A stretch of 58,000 bases of DNA from Cryptomeria japonica (taxonomy: Eukaryota > Streptophyta > Pinopsida > Cupressales > Cupressaceae). The notes below the pieces were generated by a model. It ran no database searches. It was not told the DNA's origin and saw nothing but the letters and a program-made list of their open reading frames with translations. Location: positions 263,780,624-263,838,623 of the forward strand of contig NC_081406.1 of the NCBI RefSeq assembly GCF_030272615.1, given 5' to 3'. Positions 43,960 through 55,874 of this stretch are shown here, piece by piece. Within the stretch, counting starts at the first letter, position 1. Each line of letters opens with the position of its first letter. The translations under genes were made by a program, and so were the position numbers.

Positions 43960-45646
43960 TCTAATTGCAAGATAAGTTAAGAGGAAGGATATGTTCTTTT
44001 AAATACTGATAAGTTTGACCGTATGAGGATTGATTGGTTCCTGATATATGGCAAATTCGATAGGTATGCTGGGATTGAATGGTAGGGGTTAAGATATCTT
44101 CCACGAGAAATTCGTAACATTGTTGATTCTCCTTATTTTGTAAGAGAGATGCTATTGTAGCCATTGCATCTGCTGCTTTATTCTCATTTCTTGGAATCTG
44201 GGTGAATGATATTTCTTGGAGAAGATTTAGGCATGATAGGACAAGTGGACTCAAGTCCTTCCTAAGATGTAGGGGGTGTTGGAGAGAATATATGAGATGG
44301 TTATTAAATATGTGTACGTACACAATATTCATTAAATTTGGTGGTTGAAGATAAATGATGAATTAATATTTAAGAAATGTTAATTTCCTTAGCCACATGT
44401 TTGATGAGTTGGCAAAGGGAAGATGAAGTGGAGATGGAAGGGTGAGTTGGATAAGAAAGATTAAATAATTTAGGAAATTATTTAATATTTGAGACTATAG
44501 GATAGGAGAATAACTATTAAATATTGGATATTTAATTGATTGGAGGAGATAATTAAATATTAGATATTTAATTAACTTGGTTAAAATAATAATTAAATAT
44601 TAGATATTTTATTAATTAATCCATCTATCATATTCTTCTAAATAATTAAATATCTAATATTTAATTATTCTTTTAACCAAGTTAATTAAATATCTAATAT
44701 TTAATTATCTCCTCCAATCAATTAAATATCCAATATTTAATAGTTATTCTCCTATCCTATAGTCTCAAATATTAAATAATTTCTTAAATTATTTAATCTT
44801 TCTTATCCAACTCATCCTTCCATCTCCACTTCATCTTCCCTTTGCCAACTCATCAAACATGTGGCTAAGGAAATTAATATTTCTTAAATATTAATTCATC
44901 ATTTATCTTCAACCATCAAATTTGATGAATATTGTGTATGTACACATATTTCATAACCATCTCCTATATTCTCTCCAACACCCCCTACATCTTAGGAAGG
45001 ACTTGAGTCTACTTGTCCTATCATGCCTAAATCTTCTCCAACCATCCCTAGATTCTCTCAGTCAGCAACCCAGTCAAGGTGAGATGAGTGACACTTGTCT
45101 TCTCCTTCCCCCTTTCTCTCAACCTTCACCTTTGCTCATAGCCATCCAAATCTGCAGATCTAATCATGACCATTGATCTAAGCCACATCATCTTATCCTC
45201 TCAGGGTCTATAAAATCAAGAGCTTCAATTGAGAGAGAGTGAGACTTCAAGTGCATTTTCAAGCAAATCATTTGTAAAACTTATACATTCGTGAGTTTTA
45301 ATCTTGAAGCAAATAGCAATTATCATATAGAATAATCATTTTAGCATAATCATGTAGTATTGCATATCATAGTATCAGTTAACTATTAGTTATCAGTCCA
45401 TTCTTCATATGCCATCTTGGAAGCTATCAGTGCATTGTCTGAGAGAACACCATCTACAACCAAGAATAGTGGAGTTAGTACACAATGAGACATAAACCAT
45501 GAAGTTAATATTAATGTTTTTATTTCATATATATTTCATGTAGTTTCATTGGTTGAGTTTGGATTTCCTGTAGCATTTCCATTTGTATTTTGTGAAACTA
45601 ACTTGTTGCAGGTAGCATTCTGAGGATGAAATTCAAGTCGACACAC
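43960..45646. mobile_element. Aberrant B-family (Tat) insertion with palindromic LTR
   Basis: 1,687 bp flanked by CTTTC (43955-43959, 45647-45651); removing it with one copy restores the C2 frame. Three parts: 43960-44216 is a minus-strand pol piece homologous to 32000-32260 of B (ISFTQIPRNENKAADAMATI); 44217-44611 is part of the B LTR in the same orientation; 44612-45646 is a nearly full B-type LTR in the opposite orientation, ending in the true terminus GTCGACACA. Only the right end is an LTR terminus. CTATAAAATC at about 45208-45217 is the TATA box of the inverted LTR (plus strand). Confidence 0.8.
44217..45040. repeat. Large inverted repeat: 395-bp arms, 34-nt loop
   Basis: 44217-44611 and 44646-45040 are reverse complements, symmetric about 44628.5, with few mismatches (e.g. 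TGGAGAAGATTTAGGCATGA at the left end against its complement at 45021-45040). Both arms are B-family LTR sequence. Confidence 0.9.
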
Positions 45647-45651
45647 TTTCC

Positions 45652-48126
45652 TTTTTAATCTCACGTCCTTTGGAGTCAAAAGTAAGTCTATATCCCTTGT
45701 CACACATTTGACTCACACTCGGCAAATTATGTTTTAGAACTTCCGTGTATCATACATCATGAGCTCTTAATTTTCCATCTATGCTAAGAGTACCTTTTCC
45801 TTTGAATTTGATTGATGAGTTGTCTCCGAATCTGACGTAGCCACCTTTCCAATCTTATAATTTAATGAATTTCTTCTTATCTCTAGTCATGTGATTAGAA
45901 CAACCACTATTTACTACCCATAAGTTTTTCCTTTCAACATGTAGGATAGTTTGAAAAATCAAACTTGACTCAGTTTTGTCCTTTTCCCTTTCTACCCATG
46001 CTTGTTTTGATTCTTGTTTCTTCTTTACTGTCACATTCTGGTCTGATTTTGTCTTTGGTTCCAAAGGTGACCTTTTGTTCTTTTGTTTGGCAGCTCTAAG
46101 CTTACAATGTTTTGCAATGTGGCCCATGTTTTGATACAAATGGCATTTTACACTCACATTAAATGATGAATTTGATTGTAGGCCAGGGATATGTTTCTCC
46201 TACGTTCATAGCTTTTATGACCAACATCATTGCAATGATAACAAATGAAATTCATATCCCTAAGTGTTGAAAATAGATTTTTACTTTCAAAAATAGGAGA
46301 AGACCTATACACTAGTCTGCAACAAGCAATTCTATGACCATATGTATTACATTTGTAGCAATAGCCTTGGAATCTAGGTACATACCACTCATTGTTAAAA
46401 TTGTTTCTCATTTGTCTCCTTGGAGAAACATAGTTTGATCCTCTTGATTTTTTTCCTCTTGTGTCCTTGACCTTGGTGAATCCTCCATCGTCAATCTTAT
46501 CTTTTCTTTTTGGATCAGCATGCAAGTTCCTTGATTGATTTCTTGTAGCAGTGGCATGTCCTTTTCTCACTAGGCTTGCTCATAGTGAAGGTTTGTCCTT
46601 TACTATTCTCACATGAAGAAATAAATTGTATTTATTTGTTTGAAGAGTCAATACTTGAAGAAATTTGACCTGCATTAAATCCAACACCTTCTATATCTTT
46701 AGACTGCTTTTGTTTGCTTAACATTTTGTCCAGTGCATCGGTGTTGCCCTCATATCTGATTCTCACTTTGAGTTCATCTTTCCACCTTTCAAGTTCTTTT
46801 CTGAGATTCATAATCACTTCCTCCAACTTTTGATGCTCTTTCTCCTTGGCTTCTAAATATGATTTTGTCACTTCACACATTCTTTTTTATTCTTCCAACT
46901 GGATTCTCAAATCAGAAATCGTTGTCTTTGACTCCTCAAGAAATTTGTTTAATAGCTCTTGTTCTTCGATAGCAACATACTTGAACTTTTTGAAATCTCT
47001 TCTTAATTTTCTCAGTTCTTCAAGAGCATTTAAAAGCTCACCTTCTCGGTCAACCACGGCTTCAACTTCTCCCTCTTCATCACTACCAACTTGAACATCA
47101 TTTAGTACTCCTTGTGCCATAAAAAGATTAATCTCTCCTTCTTCTTCACTACAATCATCATCAGAGACACTCTCTTCATCTGTGGCATCATCTTCAAAGG
47201 TTTAAAGACTTCTCTTTTAATTAAAAATTTTTCTCCTTGGTTTGTAGGATTTCTTCATCTTTCCTTTACCAAAAGGTTTACTGTTTTGCTTCTCATCTTC
47301 ATCTTTCTCACCATAGGGACATTTAGAAGCAAAATGTCCTATTTTACCACAGTTAAAGCAATTGAAAGGCAACTTACCTTCATACTTACCTGATCCCTTT
47401 TTGAGTTTTTTTCACAAAGTTAGCTATAGCAGTATCTGAGTCTTCTTCAACTTCTTCATGAGTAGCATCTTCCTTACCCTTTTTGGTAGTATTAAAGGCA
47501 GCCTCTCTCTTTGGAGTTTCACCACCTACAGTCCTGATTTCATAAGCTGATAGAGAGCCAAACAGTTCATCCATGGAGAAGGTTTTTCGATCTTTAGCTT
47601 CTTCTATTGCAGAAACCTTTGTGTCATATTTTGAGGTCAATGATCTCAGAACCTTCTTGACAATCACTTCCTCTTTGACTTCTTCTCTAAGTCCTCTTAT
47701 AGTGTTTACAACTTCATCTACTCTCTGAATGTATTCAACTATTTTCTCTCCTTCCTTCATTTTCAGTCCTTCAAACTATCCTCTAAGAGTTTGGAGTTTG
47801 GCGTCCTTTACCTTGACATCCCCTTCATAAATTATTTGTAACTTATCCCATGTTTCTTTTGCATATGTGCACTGCATCACTTTGATAGACTCTATATCAG
47901 ACAAGCCACTACGTATGGCATTCTTGGCTTTAGCATTGTTTTCATAATCTCTTTTAGCATCAAGGTCGGTAAGGGTTACTTGAGGAACAATATAACCATT
48001 TTTCACTTACATCTAGACATCAAAGCCTAGGGAAGACAAGTAGGTTTCTATTCTTCTACTCCAGAAGGCATAGTTTGAGCCATCAAAGATAGGTGCTTTA
48101 GAGGTTGAGGATTCATTCCTAGCCAT
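45652..48126 (-). pseudogene. C2 gag and protease
   Basis: Start ATG on the minus strand at 48126 (MARNESSTSKAPIFDGSNYA), 75 bp inside the 5' LTR. Domains in order: UBN2-type gag (47386-48110; GLSDIESIKVMQC, ETWDKLQIIYEG), knuckle CFNCGKIGHFASKC (about 47330-47370), acidic linker, long coiled coil (46632-47120), a GVGF motif (KDIEGVGFNAGQ), three more knuckles (CYKCNTYGHRIACC, CYHCNDVGHKSYER, CHLYQNMGHIAKHC; 46060-46360), then protease with VNSGCSNHMTRD at 45885-45915, where the catalytic Asp is Asn. This full gag shows what T and C3 have kept (everything from the coiled coil on) and lost. Stops at several points. Confidence 0.85.
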
Positions 48127-48188
48127 AGTGTTCACTAACCAAAATCTACCCTAGTTGGAGAAAGCTCTTACTAAAGAGGGAACTTAGG

Positions 48189-48200
48189 CTTTGATACCAA
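48189..48200 (-). other. C2 primer-binding site
   Basis: TTGGTATCAAAG on the minus strand, directly next to the LTR end: initiator-Met PBS with one mismatch. Confidence 0.85.
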
Positions 48201-51057
48201 TGTTGAACACAAATGGACACTAAGAGTGGGGGCGAATCAATGTATTTTAAAACTTTTAGTTCAATGTGTAGATTTCAGAAATGTAAAGCAAACATAGAGA
48301 TACACACACATAAGAGAACATCACATAACACCAAACATATGAGGAAAACCCAATGTGGGAAAAACCTCGGTGAGAATAGTTGTTGGAGTCTACTGCTCCA
48401 ATCTAGCCTCACAAGAAATCACCAATTACAATATGTTTTAGGGCACCAACCCCTGATATTATGAGCACCAGCTCAAGGAGCACCAGCTCAAGGAGCACCA
48501 GCTCAAGGAGCACCAACCCTTATTTTTATGAGTTACAACTCAAAGGATTGCCTACCCCTGCTCTGAGCACCCACTCAGATATTATAGTGAATGTATATTC
48601 AATTACAAATTAGACACCTTGCTATAAATGAAGTTTTGTAGCATCTTACCGATTACACTTGTTCTCTTTCTCACTGCACCTTGTTTAACTCTGCTCTCCT
48701 TCTGTTGCTCTATTTGTTCCTGCTCAACTGATTACACTTGATCTTTTCTTCTCTGTCTCTGATACTACAACTTCTCACACTCACTCACTCTCTATTCACT
48801 CTATTTTTTTCCTCACTTCCCCGTTCTCAAACTATTTTCTTTCCTTAGTGGTAATTATCACTCTATGATCAACAACAACTCCTAGCCGACAATACCCTCT
48901 CTCTAGTGCTTCATGTCTATCTCTATCTCATCATAAACAACTACCTCCGTCCAATCACATTTACTACTCTGCTCTTTCAATTTTTGACCAGAGAATGTTT
49001 TCCCCTCCAAATTAGCATTTAAAAAATGATTCATTGTCTGCCTAAGGATTTGGTCAGTAGAAGATTGGATTTCCTCTCTAGAATCAACCATCTACATTAA
49101 ATGACTATTCTATAATTTCCTGGACAATCTTTGTACTGAACTGCTATTTTTAGCAATCTAAATTTGCCTCACATATTTGATTCTACCATTCTTGATCACC
49201 TCGAGCCCTACAAAAATCTCCTATAACATGTCCGCCATTAATGCACCTCAATCCTTTGTCGACCTACCCTGAAGAAATTGACAACAAACTCCATTTTCAT
49301 TGACCTCAGCATATTTGATTTGTCCTCCATCCTTTGGAAGCCACATGTCCTCATTAACATCATCCAAGTCACTCTTTCATTCCTAATCAACATCCATGTG
49401 TACCTCTAAGTTAATCGACTTGCAGACATGACTGCAAAGTCAATCACAAGAATCAATTCTATCGATAAAAATACCCTTTGATCTTTTCGACAGATGTCCT
49501 CTGATTCGCTCCGTACATGCCACATCATTGGTTCAGACATGGTCAAAGGTTATGTGGAACATCGAGTGGCCTGAAAATATGCTCTACAGGCACATCAAGT
49601 TGACTATAAACACCTATATCAATCTACTTTGTCAACTGGATTCCTCTTTCTTCATGTTCATCACCATAGTTGTCCCGAAGTCTCATTGCACACTTGCTAT
49701 CAGAATAGTTTAAACTATTGGATTACCATTTTACACTTACTCCACCTTTATAACCTATTTCGATGACCATTTGATGCCTTTGATCACTCTCATCAGCATG
49801 AGTTACTTAGATGAGATCTTCACCTTCGATTTCTGCTATCACCATAGGCTATCTTGAAGTTGTATTGCTCAAAGCTCCATCGGAATAGTCTTAACTATTG
49901 GATTAATATTTTAATGTTATACCGCCTGTACAAACTTGTTTCGATGACATACTATATGCTCGCCATTCATCAGCATGACTATCCTGAAACTCAAACTCTG
50001 CGGTGAAAAACTATATCAGCATAAGTTATCCTGAACTGAAAACACTCGGGCCAAACAACCACTCATCGGGATGATCACAATTATCGACATAAGAAAAAAC
50101 TTGTTAAATCGACAGACTAAGTTATACCGATGCCATTCTGTCAATCTCAACTTATTGGCATAGGTATTCTGAAATGCATAGTCCACAGTGACCCACTTCA
50201 TCGGCATAGGGTATCCCGAACTGCATACTCCGCATTGACAGATTTCATTGGCATAGGCTACTCCAAAATGCACACTTGAATCCGAACAACCAACACTATT
50301 GGATTAATATTTGGTCTCTAGCCCATCAATATAACCTTATATCGATGACCCAACATGAACCAACATCGACAAAGTTACTCTGCCACTGAACTTTAACGAC
50401 TTCTTCCATATCGACATATGTTATTCCAATATACTCATCAAGTGGTCTTCTCAACATTGTCCTCCATCGGAATAGTTGTCCTAATCTTTTATGTGATCCT
50501 GATTGTGTCAGTGTCAACATAAGGTATTCCAACAAGCAAGAAGTCAGAATAGTTTATACTATTGACATAGTAGTAATTTGCTAATCCGTCTTTAAAAGCT
50601 ACCCCAATAGGCATCCTCAGTATCAATGATCAGCATAGTTATTCCAACATAGTGATTGTCAGAGTAGTTTACTCCATCGACATGACACAAAATTGCTACT
50701 CCACCTTTGTCAGCTATTTCGATGCACCTCCTCTGTTTTCTGGTCGGCATAGTTGACCCGATAAGGCATAAACTACACACAACTTGATATTGGCATGACT
50801 TATGCCGATAGAAAATTCCTTCATGTGACTTGGTATTGACCTAGATATTCCGATACAACCATCTGAGAAGATATTACCTACACAACACTTATCAGTATAA
50901 GTTATCTTGATATGATCACTTCACCTGCACAATACTTAATCAATATTGCTATCCTGATATGTCTGCATGATAACTCTACAACCTGCAACACTTTTTATTT
51001 CTCTACATCCTCAAGTCATCCCTATAGCTCTTGTTGACATCAATGACAATAAAACCA
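48201..51057 (-). repeat. C2 5' LTR (2.86 kb)
   Basis: Plus-strand view TGTTGAACACAAATGG...AAAACCA, collinear with 13340-16165. The TCGGCATAG-type array spans about 49500-50960. It contains a 15-bp tandem repeat at 48463-48515 not expanded in the other LTR, and lacks a segment of the other copy near 48440. Confidence 0.85.
48463..48515. repeat. 15-bp minisatellite in the C2 5' LTR
   Basis: Three perfect tandem copies of GAGCACCAGCTCAAG (48463-48507) plus a partial fourth. The 3' LTR has only diverged single copies (13616-13640). Confidence 0.9.
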
Positions 51058-51740
51058 ATAAAAATTTCTCTTAGATCATATTTTTGCTTCCTAGATACAT
51101 TAGCTTTGAATGTAGATTTAGACTTAGGAAGAGATTCACTAAATTTGGTCAACTCAAAAGTAGCAAGCTTTCTAATCAGCATGTCTCTAGTCACATCTAT
51201 CACAGTCTGGCTTTCCTCAATAGCAATAGTTTTGTGCTTGTAAGCAAGAGGCAAGGATCTCAGCACTTTAGCTACAATCTCAGATTCTTCCAATACTCCA
51301 TCGGCACATCTAATGCTCAAAACAAGATCATTCACTTTTTTCATAAAGGAGATAATGTTCTCGTCTTCTCCCATCTTCAACATCTCATACTTTCCCTTCA
51401 AGCTCTGCAACTTAGCAACTTTCACATGGTTGTCACCTTCATACTAAGTGTCTAGCTTTTTCCAAATCTCATGAGCAGTTTGCAATTCCATCACACTAGT
51501 CATCTCAGAATCAGACAAGGCACTCAATAATGCTTCCTTAGCTCTAATATTGAATTCAACTTCCTTTATCTCATCTGGAGTGGTAGGACCATTCAGAGGA
51601 GCATTATACACATTCTTATTAATCTTCCAATAGTCTTCACCAATGCATCTTAAATGACATTCCATCTAGTTCTTCCAGAGAGTGTAATTCATTCCATCAA
51701 ATCTCAGACTATCCTTCTTAAAATCAAAGGTTTCCATCAT
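51058..51740 (-). pseudogene. C1 gag, N-terminal part
   Basis: Start ATG on the minus strand at 51740 (MMETFDFKKDSLRFDGMNYT), with an in-frame stop at about codon 25. UBN2-type gag follows: SALSDSEMTSVMELQTAHEI (51444-51665), then VAKLQSLKGKYEMLKMGEDE and ESEIVAKVLRSLPLAYKHK (51003-51425). It ends at the C2 insertion; the knuckle half is at 12926-13339. Confidence 0.85.
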
Positions 51741-51780
51741 GGATCTCCTCAAACGATCAAGCTTCTTCCGAAGGATCTAG

Positions 51781-52909
51781 CTCAAATACCAATTTTTGGC
51801 AAGAAGGCAACAAACCGAGAGGGGGGGTGAATCAATTTTCTCACAAAAATTTACTTAATCAAACTCAAATTCAGATCTGATAATTAGAAATGAAAGCACA
51901 AATTAAAACCACATCAATAACACACATAACACCAAGATTCTTGACGTGGAAAAACTGGTTAAGGGAAAAACCATGGTGGGAACTTTACCACAATGAGATA
52001 ATACCTTGTTAGGAGTAAGTGAAATATTACAATGGGGAATGCACATGCATTCAGGCACACTACCTAGAGCTCACTGCTCAAATCACAAAACAAGAAGGGC
52101 TACAACCCTTGGGAAGGCTCACTGCCTTACAGAAACATTCAAATTACATCTGGAGGATCATGAACTATTGAAATAGCATCTTCTCATGCCTGGTTACAGT
52201 TCCGGTTAAGCACATAAAAGAAACTCAACTCTTTCACACTTCTTCACACTTTTTTTCACTTCTCCTTCGCTACTGAAAGATTAAATCAATGTTTGCACAC
52301 TCAGATACATCTCTCAAATGAATATTACACATATTTATTCAAATCATCAACCTATATTTCAAGGTCGGCTCAACACTCAACACAAATTTCAAAGCAATAA
52401 CCTCACACGCTACAACAACACATGTGGACCAAAACAATGTCGGCTAAGACATAATCTGGACCTAAACCAACACCGCAAACAAGAAACACCTCCAATAATT
52501 TCGCCTTGAACATCCACAACATGCTACAATCGTCATGAATGTCACATAACACGAAGAACACCATTGGATCAAGAAAATGATCAATAACATGCATAACAAT
52601 CAATGTGAACCATCAACACAGATAGAACATGATCTAGAAACATCCACAAGCATCATGAATTACAACAACAACAACCACAACATCACCACTTACTAGAATA
52701 TTCATCATCATTATACCGAACCTCAAAAACACCAACTAAATTGACTAATAAACTAAAAGATTCACTTGTGGACCTCCAAATCATGAACTATCTGAATTGA
52801 GGACACATATGAACGTCCCAAACACTCGGCCAAATATGTAAATCAAGATATTGCAATTCCAGAGCAATGCAGAGCATAATCTAGAACACTAATCAACACA
52901 GACAACTGA
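51781..52909 (-). repeat. C1 PBS and 5' LTR, truncated by D
   Basis: The PBS at 51781-51792 reads TTGGTATTTGAG on the minus strand. The LTR starts at 51794 with its terminal TG mutated to TT (TTTTGGCAAGAAGG) and matches 9307 to about 10417. It stops in ACAGACAACT at 52909; the missing 240 bp presumably lie beyond D and C4. Confidence 0.8.
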
Positions 52910-54225
52910 TGTAAAGGGGAAAATTAGGTGACTCAACAATTTAAAAGATATAAGGAGAAATAACCAAATCACCTATTTTCGCTTGGATGCGAGATGCCTT
53001 TATATTCAAAAGAGGAGGAAAATCCACTAGATTCAGTCACTAATCAGGTTAGGACTAAATACTAAGTAGATTGACTGAAATGGAATGTGTTTGACCCTCT
53101 TTTGTAAATTGAGTAGTTGAATTAAGATTAAGTGCAAGAAATGAGGCCAAATCTGAGAAAATAGTGAGTTGTAAAGTCAAGATTTCATCGTGCACCTAGA
53201 TCAGAGAAGTATGAGATGATTTGGAGCTGTTGTGCAAAAACTGCCGAAAGTAGCAGGGACCGGGGCGCCCCCTCTTGGTCCTCTAAGATTTCCAATCGCC
53301 GAAAAGGGTTTTTCTATCTTTGTGTCTGAATCTTATCGTGAGAGTTACAACTACGCACCTATTTTTCTGCCCAAAGAAGGAAAGGGAAATATGTTGGGGA
53401 TAGGAGCTTGCCTTTAGGTCAAACCCCAGTTTTCGAATTAAGCAAGTGGTTGAAATAATGTAACTGAAATGACTGAAAGTAGAAATCCTCCTCTTTTAGG
53501 GGATGTTGAATTGACTAAAAATGAAATGCTTATACCTCCTTGTGAAGTTTTCCTTGCCTCCACATGGAATTAGGACTTCATGAATTAGAATGGTGATCTC
53601 ATTTTCAATGCTTGAAATGTTGATTCTAATGCTGCTCCAAAACTTGAAGGAAGATTGAAAATGCTCAATTGCTCTTGAATGTTTTAATGCTTGATCTCTT
53701 GAATGCTCAATGCTTGCTCATGAATGTCGTCTCCTAATCAAATAAGAGGGGAAATACTCTTACATACTTTCCCGAAGGGAAAATGAATTAATTTTTTGAC
53801 ATGAGCCGACATGGACGGGTTTTTCTCGCTCAAATTTGAGATAGGTTAGGGGGTCCAAAATAGGTCCCCAATAGGGAGGACCAGGGCACCATGCCCTAGT
53901 CCTGCCCTATTTTGGGGCAGGATCAAGGTGGCAATGAGATACAACTTTGAGCTAAGTGGTATTTATAATTTGTGTGAGCATAATCAGGTCTCCAATCAAG
54001 CCAAGGGGTACAAACACTAAGGAGAAGACCCACATGCTATCACAAATTTCAAGGGGTGCAATTTTAAGATTCTACATTTAGCCCCCACTTTAGCGGGAGT
54101 ATGAGCTTAGGCAAATACTCATGATAAAGTACAAGAGGCTTAGATTGAAAGACTTTCACCATGTCAAAGACGCAAGATACACCAAGCCCTCAATGTGATG
54201 GTATGATGAAAGAATAAGGATCCAA
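52910..54225 (-). mobile_element. Gypsy D: 3' LTR and short internal stub (A family)
   Basis: 52910-54076 is a minus-strand LTR (plus-strand view TGTAAAGGGGAAAATTAGG...GATTCTACA), diverged from the A LTR. The minus strand reads AAAGTGGGGGCTAAA across 54077-54091: the PPT. 54092-54222 matches the end of the 3' untranslated region of A. D is then cut by C4 near 54226, so the rest lies beyond the window. ORF 53232-53417 inside the LTR is chance. Confidence 0.8.
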
Positions 54226-55611
54226 TGAACTACTGAGAGGGGGGGTGAATCAGTAGATAGAAAAACTAATATAAAATTTCACCTTACTCATAAACAACCT
54301 CTCAAAGTAAATTTTGAACTGACAAGTTAAACCACAGAATTATAAATGCAATATCATTGTCAGAATAAATTGTCAAGTTAAACCGGTTGACTATTACCAC
54401 AGATTAACAGTAAACAACTTGAATCTTACAAACATCCAAATACTTTTACTTGACATAAGTAAAACCTTATTTCTAATTGTTGTCAGTTAACATAACTTAT
54501 CAAAGTGGATTAATTAGTTAAGCAATTCAACCACAAAAACATTCACCACTTGACACAATATTTTTTACGTGGAAACCCAAATGAGAAAAACCATGCTGAA
54601 ATGAGACTCACAAGATAACTATCTGAACTCTCCTGAAGTTTGCCCTGTTAGGAACCAATCCTATTAAAGCTTTTACAAAAAGTCCTATTAAGAACAGATC
54701 ATGTTAGGGACCACCTGGTCAAGGGATTGATTATAATGCCTTGTTAGAAGAAATACCTTGTGAGGAGTAACCTTGGTAAAGGCTTTAAAATCCAAGCTAA
54801 TGGATCACCTGGTTACAAAATTTGAATAACACAAAGCTTGTTAAAGCTTACCAGGTTAGGGGATTTTACTATGGTAATTGTTAGAAAAAAACAAAAGTTT
54901 GTTGATCTGTTAGAATAGCACTACACTTGCTTGTTCAGATCCTTTTCATGCTCTCATCTTCTTTTACGCAAACTGCAGATACATCATCGGGTTGGACAAC
55001 CACACACTCAATTACAACTTTGCCAACTCACTAAACAAAACAACTCATCGACCTTATAAAAAAATCAATTAGGTCGGTAACACAACGAAAACCTAATTCT
55101 CACATAGAGATTACAAAAAAGTTGGTTCAAGTATGACCGTTGGATTACATAACAATCTCTGCACATCATTCAAGGAAGCCTCGACCGCTCCTTGATCACC
55201 GCTTCATCGAGCTCAGTAACTCATCACACGCTTTGCATTACATGCAATATATTTGCTCATTCCCAAGATAAAAACATTAACTCAACACGCCAAAAACACT
55301 TTTAACATCTCCTCATACAATATGCATACGTGTCATAATCATTACCGCTCATCATCAGATCATAAACCAATATAACTAATTCACCAAACTTAATCAGTTA
55401 GGGTTTATCAAAACAACCAGTAGGGTTTACCGGTTCAACTCTCCAATACTTAGTAATACCAGTTCACTCCACAAACTTACATAATGGTTACAGTTCCCTT
55501 CACTGGCTCTTCCTACCGGTTACAAAACAACATTATAACAATATCATTACCAGTTAATTGACATCAATGACAACATAACAAATCATTAATGTAATCTTCA
55601 TACAAATGCCA
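54226..55611 (-). repeat. C4 3' LTR (about 1.39 kb)
   Basis: Plus-strand view (TG)AACTACTGAGAGGGGGGGTGAATCAG...AAATGCCA. The outer end may lack a few bases compared with the TGTTG starts of its relatives. Contains ACGTGGAAACC...GAAAAACCATGCTG and several ACCGGTT words. No gene. Confidence 0.75.
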
Positions 55612-55874
55612 ACAATCTCCCCCTTTGGAATTGATGGCAATACAAATATCAATACCATTGATTTCTATGATTGTGAATATGAGTCTTGGTTTAGATCTCC
55701 AAAATTCACATAGTTCTTATCCCCCTTTGACAACAATACCAAATTGAAAGTAAAACATGCAATGTCAAACTCATTGATCAGCATCAACAACTTGCAACTT
55801 GATTCTCCCCCTATGGAATAACTGCACTTCTACACCAATCCTGTTGTAAAATTGTGCAAGTAGCTACATCATGC
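55612..55874 (-). other. C4 polypurine tract and 3' untranslated region
   Basis: TCCAAAGGGGGAGATTGT on the minus strand (55612-55629) next to the LTR. ACATCAATGACAAC (55561) and ATTGATGGCAA (55630) form the usual inverted repeat. No ORF. Confidence 0.8.

Noticed and set aside
44922-45176. 84-codon plus-strand ORF in the fold-back
   Set aside because: It is LTR sequence and the mirror image of the minus-strand ORF in the other palindrome arm.
53232-53417. 61-codon ORF in the D LTR and its counterparts in the A LTRs (18262-18483, 18430-18729, 42024-42263)
   Set aside because: Short, in different frames or strands in homologous LTRs, and not conserved as protein.
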